Part shown: positions 1-7,378 of the stretch, piece after piece
Numbering within the stretch: the first letter of the stretch is position 1
How the letters are laid out: every line of letters begins with the position of its first letter
Assembly: GCF_020171745.1 (NCBI RefSeq)
Contig: NZ_JAIVAH010000004.1
Coordinates: forward strand, 1-64,000
DNA: 64,000 nucleotides
Reading direction: 5' to 3'
Source: Prescottella equi
GTDB taxonomy: Bacteria > Actinomycetota > Actinomycetes > Mycobacteriales > Mycobacteriaceae
Position numbers and translations under genes: made by a program
The notes under the pieces: generated by a model
The model's input: the letters and a program-made list of their open reading frames with translations, nothing else
Database searches by the model: none
What the model was told of the DNA's origin: nothing

Positions 1-22
1 GCCCGTGCAGACACGCACGGGC
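1..22. terminator. Hairpin at window edge
   Basis: Perfect 8-bp stem (1-8 with 15-22) around a 6-nt loop. It reads as the 3' end of a transcription terminator belonging to a gene left of the window. Its polarity cannot be decided from here. Confidence 0.5.
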
Positions 23-356
23 CCACGGCGTTTGTGGTGCCAGGCTTCGACCCGACGGAAAATAGGCACAATTCGTAATATCGCCCCATTTGCCCCGAAC
101 GTTACAGACTTAGAATTTGTTGCACTTGTTCCCGCCCAGTCAGCGGTCGAACAACCGCGCTACACGCACTCAAAGAGCGCGAATGGTACGTCACTGATTC
201 CCGGAATCGACCGCTTTCACGAATTTCTGAAATCGCCACAAAACATACCAACTGATTGCTAGCGTCACACCCGTCACGAGTCGGACGACTCGCGGACAGA
301 CCGCGCACCGCTCGAGTAGCGGGAAGCGCAGACCGCACTGACGCAAGGAGATTCAC
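23..356. other. Non-coding region upstream of the small-peptide pair
   Basis: About 330 bases with no convincing gene. Composition is clearly less GC-rich than the surroundings between about 60 and 260. The only firm signal is a good ribosome binding site, AAGGAG at 345-350, in front of the peptide gene at 357. It probably holds the promoter and control region for the two small peptides. The short open frames here lack the codon bias seen in neighbouring genes. Confidence 0.6.
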
Positions 357-464
357 ATGGGATCGCTCGATACCGCGTTCGACAATTCCTCTGCCGCCCT
401 GGACGGCCTACTCACCGCCGTCAAGGCCCTGTTCTCGGGCATCTTCGGCAGCCTCGACAGCTGA
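357..464 (+). CDS. Small peptide 1 (35 aa), possible cell-wall channel subunit
   Basis: A 35-residue peptide beginning MGSLDTAF, with ATG six bases after AAGGAG. It has no Cys and no signal peptide. The middle and C-terminal part (LLTAVKALFSGIFGSL) can form an amphipathic helix, and acidic residues sit near both ends. It is followed within 112 bases by a second small gene whose product also starts MGS(I)ETA. Paired, signal-less, amphipathic peptides of 40-60 residues are known in Corynebacterium as PorA/PorH, O-mycoloylated outer-membrane channel subunits. The similarity here is of size, pairing and chemistry only, so function is inference. The gene itself is well supported by the ribosome site and sister gene. 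Confidence 0.65.
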   Translation: MGSLDTAFDNSSAALDGLLTAVKALFSGIFGSLDS

Positions 465-504
465 AACCCGATCGCGTCCGCCGAGTCGTAATCTCGGCGA
501 CCAT

Positions 505-519
505 GCTCCCCTAGGGAGC
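505..519. other. Small inverted repeat between the peptide genes
   Basis: GCTCCC-CTA-GGGAGC, a perfect 6-bp stem with a 3-nt loop in the 111-base gap between the two peptide genes. It could tune read-through or act as an mRNA processing site. No U-tract follows, so a full terminator is unlikely. Confidence 0.4.
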
Positions 520-575
520 ACCCCCTCAGTTCGCAGGCCGAAGATGCGGTCCTGCACCAATTTCGGAGGTTCAAC

Positions 576-725
576 ATGGGTTCCATCGAGACCGCTATCC
601 AGATTCCGCTCGGCAGCGCCGACGCCGCCCTCGCCGGCATCATCAACTCGGTGACGGTTGTCGTCAGCGGCATCGGCACGCTGTTCGGCGAGGCGCTCGG
701 CAGCGTCAGCAGCATCAGCGGCTAG
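576..725 (+). CDS. Small peptide 2 (49 aa), partner of peptide 1
   Basis: A 49-residue peptide starting MGSIETAIQIPLG, with GGAGG at 565-569 just upstream of the ATG. It has no Cys, Lys, Arg or signal peptide and is acidic. The stretch AALAGIINSVTVVVSGIGTLFG is strongly hydrophobic with regularly spaced Gly and Ser, so it could span or line a membrane. The C-terminus is rich in Ser, possible acylation sites. The N-terminus mirrors peptide 1, which suggests an ancient duplication and a two-component assembly. A terminator directly follows, so the pair forms its own transcription unit. A PorA/PorH-like channel is a hypothesis; secreted amphipathic peptides of another kind are the alternative. 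Confidence 0.65.
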   Translation: MGSIETAIQIPLGSADAALAGIINSVTVVVSGIGTLFGEALGSVSSISG

Positions 726-743
726 AACGCAGCTCTCGACGAG

Positions 744-769
744 GGCCCGCGCGGATCACCGCGCGGGCC
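744..769. terminator. Strong bidirectional terminator
   Basis: Perfect 11-bp GC-rich stem (744-754 with 759-769) with loop ATCA, between the peptide operon and the convergent YyaL-type gene that ends at 778. It can serve both strands. Confidence 0.8.
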
Positions 770-777
770 TTCGCTCG

Positions 778-2811
778 TCAGAGCTCCCGGAGCAGTTCCC
801 GCAGACCGTCGACCTCGGTCACCGGCCGATCGCACACGAAGCCCCGGCATACGTAGGCCGCGGGCGCCCCGTCGATCTGCGGCCGGTCCGCCAGCAGCGG
901 CGTCGAATCCGCCCGTCCCGCAACCACGACCGCCCCGCCGGGCGCGAGAACCCGTGCCTGCCTGGACAGCTCGGACGGCGCGTTCTCCGACACCGCGATC
1001 TGCATGGGTCCACGCACGAACGCTTCGGCCACGGCCAGCCAGTGCCCCGCGGATCGCGGCGCACGCTGCAGGGCCACCGCGGCACGATCCAACGAATCCG
1101 CCGCGGCGTCCGCATACTTCGCCGACCGATCGGCGTCCACCAGGCAGGAGGCCGTGAGCAGCGCCTCCGTCGTCACCGACGCACCGGACGGCGTCGCCCC
1201 GTCGAGCGGATCGCGTGGCCGCGTCACCAGCGTCTCGGCGTCGTCGGCAGTGTCGAACCAGCTTCCCGGCTCGTCGGGATCGGCGAAGTGCTCGATCGCG
1301 GCGTCCAGCAAGCCCGTTGCCGCGTCCAGCCACTCGACCGTGCCGGTCGCCTGGTGCAGTGCCAGCAGGCCCGTCGCCAGTGCCCCGTGGTCCTCGAGAA
1401 TGCCGACCGGCTCCCCCACCAACCCGCCGAGCGACGCGCGCCGCAGCCGGCCATCCACGAGGTGCGTGGACAGCACCATGTGCGCGCATTCCTCGGCGGC
1501 CTCGACCCAGTCACCACGTCCGAGCGCGGCGCCGGCCTCGGCGAGGGCGGTGATCGCCAGCCCGTTCCAGGCGGTGACGACCTTGTCGTCCCGCCCGGGC
1601 TGCGGGCGCCGGGTCCGCGCAGCGAGCAGGCGCGACCGGACATCGGCCAGCCGATCCGCGTCCGCCGGAGCCGGATCGACTGGCAACTGCAGCACCGAGG
1701 TGCCACGTTCGAAGGTGCCCGCGTCCGTGACCGCGAACATCTCGGCAGCCCACGGCCCGTCGCCGTCTCCCACGACGTCGACAATCTGCTGTGGCGTCCA
1801 CGCGTAGGTGAGGCCCTCCTCGCCGTCGGTGTCGGCGTCGAGCGCCGACGCGAACGCACCCGACGCGGTCCGCAGATCCCGGAGCAGGAAGTCGACGGTC
1901 TCCTCGGCCACCCGGTGCGCCAGCGGCGAACCGGTCCGGCGGGCGAGGTGCGCGTAGAACCGCACCAGCAGCGCATTGTCGTAGAGCATCTTCTCGAAGT
2001 GCGGCACCACCCACTCGGCGTCCACCGAGTAGCGGGCGAAGCCGCCACCGAGCTGGTCGTAGATGCCACCGCGCGCCATCGCCTCCGCGGTGCGCTCGAC
2101 GGTACGGAGCGTCGGTTCGGCCGACGTGCGCTCGTACGACCGCAGGAGCCCCTCGAGCAGCATCGACGGCGGGAACTTCGGCGCCCCGCCGAACCCGCCG
2201 CGGTCGCGGTCCTCCTCGCGCAGCACGCTCGCGACGGCACCCGACAGCAGCGGGACGTCGATCGGCGCGCCGCCGACGGGCAGCGCGCCGCTGCTGCGCC
2301 GCAGCTCCTTCACCACCGACGCGGCCGCGTCGTCGACGTCACCCCGACGACCCCGCCACGTGTCGGTGACGGCGTGGAGCAGCTGCGTGAACGACGGCAT
2401 CCCGCCGCGCGGTTCCTTCGGGTAGTAGGTGCCGCAGTAGAACGGTGAGCCGTCGTGGGTGAGGAAGCAGGTCATGGGCCAGCCGCCCTGCCCCGTCATC
2501 GCGACCGTGGCGTTCATGTAGACGGCGTCGAGGTCGGGCCGTTCCTCGCGGTCCACCTTGATGCACACGAAGTGCTCGTTCATGACCGCCGCGGTCGCGT
2601 CATCCTCGAACGACTCGTGCGCCATGACGTGGCACCAGTGGCACGCCGCGTAGCCGATCGACAGCAGGATCGGGACGTCACGCTCCCGCGCCCACGCCAG
2701 CGCCTCCGGCCCCCACTGGTGCCAGTGCACCGGGTTGTCGGCGTGCTGACGCAGATACGGGCTGGTCGCGTCGCCGAGCGTGTTGCGGTCACGTGCCCCC
2801 GGCGCGGTCAC
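778..2811 (-). CDS. YyaL/DUF255-type thioredoxin-domain protein
   Basis: 677 residues, the usual size for the YyaL (SSP411-like) family. The N-terminal thioredoxin-like domain opens with the family signature SPYLRQHADNPVHW (residues 17-30) and contains CHWCHVM at 57-63, a CxxC redox-type motif. The rest is an alpha/alpha-barrel resembling glycoside-processing enzymes (LLYDNALL). The biochemical role of the family is not established. It starts with GTG after AGGA. It is the last gene of a mca-led minus-strand operon, with 7 bases between it and the small membrane protein, as in Mycobacterium, which suggests a link to thiol or redox metabolism. Confidence 0.9.
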   Translation of the reverse strand: MTAPGARDRNTLGDATSPYLRQHADNPVHWHQWGPEALAWARERDVPILLSIGYAACHWCHVMAHESFEDDATAAVMNEHFVCIKVDREERPDLDAVYMNATVAMTGQGGWPMTCFLTHDGSPFYCGTYYPKEPRGGMPSFTQLLHAVTDTWRGRRGDVDDAAASVVKELRRSSGALPVGGAPIDVPLLSGAVASVLREEDRDRGGFGGAPKFPPSMLLEGLLRSYERTSAEPTLRTVERTAEAMARGGIYDQLGGGFARYSVDAEWVVPHFEKMLYDNALLVRFYAHLARRTGSPLAHRVAEETVDFLLRDLRTASGAFASALDADTDGEEGLTYAWTPQQIVDVVGDGDGPWAAEMFAVTDAGTFERGTSVLQLPVDPAPADADRLADVRSRLLAARTRRPQPGRDDKVVTAWNGLAITALAEAGAALGRGDWVEAAEECAHMVLSTHLVDGRLRRASLGGLVGEPVGILEDHGALATGLLALHQATGTVEWLDAATGLLDAAIEHFADPDEPGSWFDTADDAETLVTRPRDPLDGATPSGASVTTEALLTASCLVDADRSAKYADAAADSLDRAAVALQRAPRSAGHWLAVAEAFVRGPMQIAVSENAPSELSRQARVLAPGGAVVVAGRADSTPLLADRPQIDGAPAAYVCRGFVCDRPVTEVDGLRELLREL

Positions 2812-2818
2812 GAGTGTC

Positions 2819-3154
2819 CTAGCTCGCCGGCTTCGCGGGCGGGTCCTGCTCGGTCCCCGGATCCCCGGACTTGTGCCCGGCCGTCTGCTGCGGCTCGGTC
2901 ACCTCGGCGATCGTCGCGGCGCCCCGGTCGGTGCCCTCGTCCGCGGCCTGATCGGCCTCGGGGTGCTCCGGCTGGAACGTGTCCGGCAGCTTCTTGAGCT
3001 GCTTGTTCATCGAACGGATCAACAGGACCGTGCCGACCAGCAGCGCCACGACGAGCACCAGACCGAGCGGTGACGCCTTGCCGAACTCCGGCCCCTGCGG
3101 GCTGCTCGGGGTGCTGGTTCCCTGAGCGAGGATCTCCCACGCCAACGTCGTCAT
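2819..3154 (-). CDS. Small membrane protein downstream of mca
   Basis: 111 residues. One transmembrane segment (about residues 28-46, LGLVLVVALLVGTVLLI) is followed by a charged cytoplasmic-type tail rich in Glu, Pro and Gln. The chosen start is the ATG overlapping the mca stop (TGATG); a GTG three bases upstream is equally possible. The same small protein sits between mca and the thioredoxin-domain gene in mycobacteria. Function is unknown; it may anchor or regulate the neighbouring thiol enzymes. Confidence 0.85.
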   Translation of the reverse strand: MTTLAWEILAQGTSTPSSPQGPEFGKASPLGLVLVVALLVGTVLLIRSMNKQLKKLPDTFQPEHPEADQAADEGTDRGAATIAEVTEPQQTAGHKSGDPGTEQDPPAKPAS

Positions 3155-4032
3155 CACTGCTGCTCATCCTTCACGATGCCCGCGAACAAATCGTTCTCCG
3201 GGATTGCGGTGTGTACCCGGGTCTTCGCCAACTCGAACTCTTCGGTCGGCCAGATCTTCTGCTGGATGTCGAGCGGCACCGCGAAGAAGGACCCGTTGGG
3301 ATCGATCTGGGTCGCATGGGCGCGCAGGGCGTCGTCGCGCTGCGGGAAGTAGTCGCCGCACTCGATCTGCGTGGTGACCCGGGCCATCAGATCGCCCTGT
3401 TCGGTCTTCCACTTCTTGAGCCACTCGGCCATCGGGAATTCCTCACCGCGGCGCTCGTACTCCTCCTGGAACTGGACCAGGCGCTTCCGGATGAACCCGT
3501 GCGAGTAGTAGACCTTCTGCACCTCCCACGGCTCGCCGGCGTCCGGGAACTGCTCCGGATCCCCGGCCGCGTCGTAGGCGGCCATCGACACCTCGTGGCA
3601 CTTGATGTGGTCCGGGTGCGGGTAGCCGCCGTTCTCGTCGTACGTGGTCATCACGTGCGGACGGAACTCGCGGATCACCTTGACCAGTGCCTCGGTGGGA
3701 ATCTCGAGCGGTTCGAGCGCGAAGCATCCCTCGGGCAGCGGCGGCTTGGGATCGCCCTCCGGCAGGCCGGAGTCGACGAACCCGAGCCACGTCTGCCGCA
3801 CCCCCAGGATGCGGGCGGCCTCGGCCATCTCCTCCTGCCGCACCTCGGTCATCCGCTCCCGGATGCCCGGCACGTCCATCGCCGGGTTGAGGATGTCGCC
3901 CCGCTCACCACCGGTGAGGGTCACCACGAGGACCTCGTTGCCCTCCGCGGCGTAGCGAGCCATCGTCGCAGCACCCTTGCTCGACTCGTCGTCGGGATGG
4001 GCATGTACGGCCATGAGTCGGAATCCGCTCAC
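3154..4032 (-). CDS. mca: Mycothiol S-conjugate amidase Mca
   Basis: 292 residues from GTG 4032, matching the family length. It begins [17 protein letters not shown]; the AHPDDE motif supplies the zinc ligands and catalytic Asp of the MshB/Mca LmbE-like fold. Further motifs are [13 protein letters not shown] (third zinc ligand) and [14 protein letters not shown]. The enzyme cleaves mycothiol S-conjugates to mercapturic acids and GlcN-inositol, detoxifying electrophiles and antibiotics in the cytosol. In-frame GTGs at 4044 and 4062 would add 4 or 10 residues. I chose 4032 because GAGGTG lies at a good distance and family N-termini begin there. It leads the operon with the next two genes. Confidence 0.95.
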   Translation of the reverse strand: MSGFRLMAVHAHPDDESSKGAATMARYAAEGNEVLVVTLTGGERGDILNPAMDVPGIRERMTEVRQEEMAEAARILGVRQTWLGFVDSGLPEGDPKPPLPEGCFALEPLEIPTEALVKVIREFRPHVMTTYDENGGYPHPDHIKCHEVSMAAYDAAGDPEQFPDAGEPWEVQKVYYSHGFIRKRLVQFQEEYERRGEEFPMAEWLKKWKTEQGDLMARVTTQIECGDYFPQRDDALRAHATQIDPNGSFFAVPLDIQQKIWPTEEFELAKTRVHTAIPENDLFAGIVKDEQQ

Positions 4033-4235
4033 GTGTGTCTTCACCTCAGCTTCGCGTGTCACCGTCGTGGCGTGTCACCTGCAGTGTCCGACCGCTACCA
4101 CTCGCGGGGCGCCGTCGTCCTTCCCCTATAGTTCCACCTGGCACATACGACCGTCTGTCGTACCCCCGCTACGCGCGGTAAACGGCGACTCCGACGGCCG
4201 CGCACAGCCCCCTTGACCGACGGCGCGAGAGCAGA

Positions 4236-4664
4236 GTGATGAGCAGTACCCCATCCCCGGACCGCTACGGAACCGCCCGACGACGGTCGGGTCCGCTGCC
4301 GTGGGGCAAGCTGCTGATGACCGGCCTCGTCGTTCTCGCCGGCATCGGAATCGCGTACATCGGCTACACGAAGTTCGCGGTCAAGGACGTCGAGGGCAAG
4401 CAGATCGCGTTCGACATCGTCGACGACCGGACCATGAACATCCAGTTCACCGTGACGCGCGACAACCCGTCCGAGCCCGCGGTCTGCATCATCCGAACCC
4501 GGTCCAAGGACGGCTCGGAGACCGGCCGCCGTGAGGTGTACGTCGGCCCGTCGGATTCGGACACCGTCGAGATCACCGCCCCGGTCTACGCCTCCAAGCC
4601 GCCCGCTATGGGCGATCTGTACGGATGCAGCACGACCGTTCCGGACTACCTTCACGCGGGCTGA
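4236..4664 (+). CDS. DUF4307 membrane protein
   Basis: 142 residues: a short Arg-rich cytoplasmic head, one transmembrane helix (about 28-47, LMTGLVVLAGIGIAYIGY) and an extracytoplasmic beta-rich domain with two Cys (about 90 and 135) that could form a disulfide. This is the DUF4307 family, found next to greA in mycobacteria. GTG 4236 and ATG 4239 are both possible starts. It is divergent from mca and ends in a hairpin before greA. Role unknown. Confidence 0.88.
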   Translation: MMSSTPSPDRYGTARRRSGPLPWGKLLMTGLVVLAGIGIAYIGYTKFAVKDVEGKQIAFDIVDDRTMNIQFTVTRDNPSEPAVCIIRTRSKDGSETGRREVYVGPSDSDTVEITAPVYASKPPAMGDLYGCSTTVPDYLHAG

Positions 4665-4669
4665 ACGGG

Positions 4670-4699
4670 CGACCGATCGGTCTTCGTTCCGATCGGTCG
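4670..4699 (+). terminator. Terminator of the DUF4307 gene
   Basis: Perfect 11-bp stem (4670-4680 with 4689-4699) and 8-nt loop, five bases after the stop codon and followed by AAAA. Each arm contains the palindrome CCGATCGG, so an alternative fold or a regulator binding site is also possible. Confidence 0.7.
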
Positions 4700-4715
4700 A
4701 AAACCCTCATCGTGC

Positions 4716-4754
4716 TAAAATAAGTCGATACACGGTTCCACTCGGAACCGTGTA
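4716..4754 (+). promoter_or_regulatory. Probable greA promoter with 5' hairpin
   Basis: TAAAAT at 4716-4721 is a good -10 hexamer; no clear -35 is visible. A transcript starting near 4728 would begin with a perfect 11-bp hairpin (4729-4739 with 4744-4754, 4-nt loop) and carry a leader of about 180 bases before greA. The hairpin may stabilise the mRNA or act as an attenuator. Confidence 0.45.
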
Positions 4755-4910
4755 TTGCTGCATTGACGGCAGGACGAGTCTGCTCACGCGGTGGGCGTAC
4801 CCGGGGGATTTCGCCACGGACTAGAGCCGGCCTGCCCGTTGATCGCTGCTGTTCGCAGCGATCTGCCGAGGGAGTCCACCCGGACTTCAACTACAAGGGA
4901 GTGATCGAGA

Positions 4911-5405
4911 ATGACCGAGACCCAGGTGACCTGGCTTACTCAGGAGTCTCACGACAGGCTCAAGAATGAGCTCGACCAGCTCATCGCCAATCGTCCGGTC
5001 ATTGCCGCCGAGATCAACGAGCGTCGCGAAGAGGGCGACCTCAAGGAGAACGGTGGCTACCACGCCGCTCGCGAGGAGCAGGGCCAGCAGGAGGCGCGCA
5101 TCCGCCAGCTGCAGGAGCTGCTGAACAACGCGAAGGTCGGCGAGGCCCCCACGCAGTCCGGTGTCGCGCTGCCCGGCTCGGTCGTCAAGGTCTACTACGA
5201 CGGTGACGAGTCCGACACCGAGACGTTCCTCATCGCGACCCGCGAAGAGGGCGCCCGCGACAACAAGCTCGAGGTCTACTCCCCCAACTCGCCGCTCGGT
5301 GGCGCGCTGCTGAACGCGAAGGTCGGCGAGACCCGCGAGTACACCCTGCCCAACGGCAGCCTGATGAAGGTCACGCTCATCAGCGCGGAGCCGTACCACG
5401 GCTGA
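4911..5405 (+). CDS. greA: Transcription elongation factor GreA
   Basis: 164 residues, typical length. The N-terminal coiled-coil begins [17 protein letters not shown] and carries at its tip the acidic residues that deliver Mg2+ to the RNA polymerase active site ([21 protein letters not shown]). The C-terminal FKBP-like domain ends [13 protein letters not shown]. GreA induces transcript cleavage in backtracked RNA polymerase. ATG follows AAGGGAG at 4896-4902. It is monocistronic, between a long leader and a terminator. Confidence 0.97.
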   Translation: MTETQVTWLTQESHDRLKNELDQLIANRPVIAAEINERREEGDLKENGGYHAAREEQGQQEARIRQLQELLNNAKVGEAPTQSGVALPGSVVKVYYDGDESDTETFLIATREEGARDNKLEVYSPNSPLGGALLNAKVGETREYTLPNGSLMKVTLISAEPYHG

Positions 5406-5425
5406 TCAAGCCGCGAACACCGACG

Positions 5426-5459
5426 AACCCCGGCCCGAGCCTCCGCTCGGACCGGGGTT
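5426..5459. terminator. Terminator between convergent greA and SEC-C gene
   Basis: A long hairpin: AACCCCGG...CCGGGGTT as the outer stem and CCGAGC...GCTCGG as the inner stem with a CTCC loop. It lies 21 bases after the greA stop and faces the minus-strand gene ending at 5497. Confidence 0.8.
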
Positions 5460-5496
5460 CGCTCGTTCCCGGGGTTCGGTCGTTCCCGGGGCTCGG

Positions 5497-7368
5497 TCAG
5501 TTCAGAACGTCGATGACGTCCTCGGGTTCGACGGCGTCGCCGGTCAGCACGGCGAGCACCGCGTCCCGCTGATCCGGGGTGACCGGTTCGGCGCCACCGA
5601 GGACCTGCGTCCGCTCCCCGGTCGGCACGACCCGCGCGCACAGCAGATCTCCGACGGCCCATCCACCGTCCTCGACGACGGCCGTCTCGTCGGTGCCGAG
5701 ATCCCGCAGCGTCGCAGTCGTCCCGTCGACCACCGTCACCTCGTGCACCGACCGCCGCACCTGCAGCCAGCGGTCGGCCAGTGCGCGTTCGTCCGCCGGC
5801 AGCAGGACCCCACGCCGGGCGACGAACAGTTGGAACAGGCCGCCCTCGAACAGTGCGGTGTCGATCACGAGCGGCTCGTCGAACGCCCGCGCAACGGCCT
5901 CGTCATCGTCCCAGTGCGCGGCCCGACGCTGCGCCAGCCCCAGAACCAGGTCGAACAGCATCGTCGACTGCGCGTACAGCGTCGCCTTCTCGTACAACCA
6001 GTGCGCGCGGTCGTCGAGCGTGGCGTCGGCTTTGCCGAGGTGACACGCCTTGTACTTGCGTCCCGACCCACACCAGCACTGGTCGTTGCGGCCGAGTTCG
6101 GGATGCTCGGTGGGCGCGAACCGCGTCAGCACGTGGTGCAGACGTTCGTCCCGGCCGCCCTCGATGCGCCCGAGCAGCGACAGCCCCCGCTGCGCGTCGC
6201 CGCGATCGGACGCGATCTGAGCCAGCTCGAACAGCGCCGGCGTCCACTCCTCGTCCATCGCCGCTGCGTCCGCGAAGTGGCGTTCCGCCTCCAACACGTC
6301 ACCCAGGGTGTCCGCGGCCATCCCGGCCAGCCAGTGACCCGACGCCTTGGCTCGCCTCGGTCCTCTGCCGGACACCGCGAGTGCTGTCGTGTACAGCGCG
6401 GGGATGTAGTCGTCCTCGACCGCGTTGACCAGATCGAGCGCGGCGGCAGCTGCAGCCGGATCCTCGAGTCCGACAAAGGAATCCGCATCTTCACCGACCC
6501 GGCCACGGACCTCGTCGAGACCGAGCTCGTCGTCGTGCACGATGCCGACCAGCTGGACCAACGACACCACCGCGGCCGCCTCGTCCGGGTGCAACTCGTG
6601 GTCGCGTCCGACCAGCGCGACGTGAGACGCGAGGCGGTGTGCGTCGAAATCGAACCCGCGCGCCGCGACATAGTCGCCCTCGCGGTCGTAGCCCGCGGCC
6701 TCGATCAGCTCTCCGAGCGGCACCGTCGGCGCCGTGAACAGGGCATCGTCGTCCGCAAGCAGCTGCCAGGCAACGGTTTCCAGGTTGTCGGCACTGTCCA
6801 CGCCGACGATCCCGGCGAGCCGGTCGGCCATGCCAGGAGTCTCGACGAGATCGGCTCCGACCGAGGACAATTCGAGCGTCCCACCGGAACCGACCGTCAC
6901 CGCGACCACATCCCCGGACGAATAGCCCTGCAGTGCTTCGGATCCGAACAGAAGTCCGGCGCCGTCCGGGAAGTCCTCGTCCGCGATCCCGAGTGCCACG
7001 ATCTCGTCGGCGTCGTAGTCCGAGAACAGGACCCGGACCGGACCGTCGTCGTGAGCCATCGCCAGCAACACCAGCGGTGCCAGATCGGGGTCGGCGTGCA
7101 GCAGTCCCGACGCGACTTCGCCGTCCGACAGTCGATGGGTGAACACCCGGCCTTCCAGCAGCGTGTCCAGGACGGCATTGCGGCCGTCCGCGAGCAGCAC
7201 CACCTGGGGATGGTCGAGCAGTTCGACGAGCTCGGTCATCTCCTGTACCGAACCGTGTCCGGCATCGACGAGTCGACGCGTCCAGTCCTCGTTGGTCGAC
7301 GGGCCGCACTCACGCAGGTCGGCGATGGCAGCGGAGGTCAGGTCACGGGGATCGGGCGTCGCACTCAC
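5497..7368 (-). CDS. Large SEC-C motif protein, function unknown
   Basis: 623 residues starting at GTG 7368. It carries one clear SEC-C zinc-binding motif, CWCGSGRKYKACH, near residues 430-441. The region before it is acidic and helical with tetratricopeptide-like repeats (GHWLAGMAADTLGDVLEAE, LFELAQIASDRGDAQ). SEC-C motifs occur at the C-terminus of SecA and in many proteins that bind chaperones or nucleic acids. Here the motif is internal, with about 180 residues following. It starts ten bases before the end of the NlpC/P60 gene on the same strand, so co-transcription is likely. I do not recognise a specific function. Confidence 0.85.
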   Translation of the reverse strand: MSATPDPRDLTSAAIADLRECGPSTNEDWTRRLVDAGHGSVQEMTELVELLDHPQVVLLADGRNAVLDTLLEGRVFTHRLSDGEVASGLLHADPDLAPLVLLAMAHDDGPVRVLFSDYDADEIVALGIADEDFPDGAGLLFGSEALQGYSSGDVVAVTVGSGGTLELSSVGADLVETPGMADRLAGIVGVDSADNLETVAWQLLADDDALFTAPTVPLGELIEAAGYDREGDYVAARGFDFDAHRLASHVALVGRDHELHPDEAAAVVSLVQLVGIVHDDELGLDEVRGRVGEDADSFVGLEDPAAAAAALDLVNAVEDDYIPALYTTALAVSGRGPRRAKASGHWLAGMAADTLGDVLEAERHFADAAAMDEEWTPALFELAQIASDRGDAQRGLSLLGRIEGGRDERLHHVLTRFAPTEHPELGRNDQCWCGSGRKYKACHLGKADATLDDRAHWLYEKATLYAQSTMLFDLVLGLAQRRAAHWDDDEAVARAFDEPLVIDTALFEGGLFQLFVARRGVLLPADERALADRWLQVRRSVHEVTVVDGTTATLRDLGTDETAVVEDGGWAVGDLLCARVVPTGERTQVLGGAEPVTPDQRDAVLAVLTGDAVEPEDVIDVLN

Positions 7369-7378
7369 CCTCGTGATC

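Noticed and set aside
658-2448. 596-residue plus-strand open frame
   Set aside because: Antisense to the YyaL-type gene, low-complexity Arg-rich translation, no ribosome site.
4127-4132. TATAGT in the mca/DUF4307 gap as a promoter
   Set aside because: About 100 bases from either start and no -35 at a proper distance on either strand; not strong enough to list.
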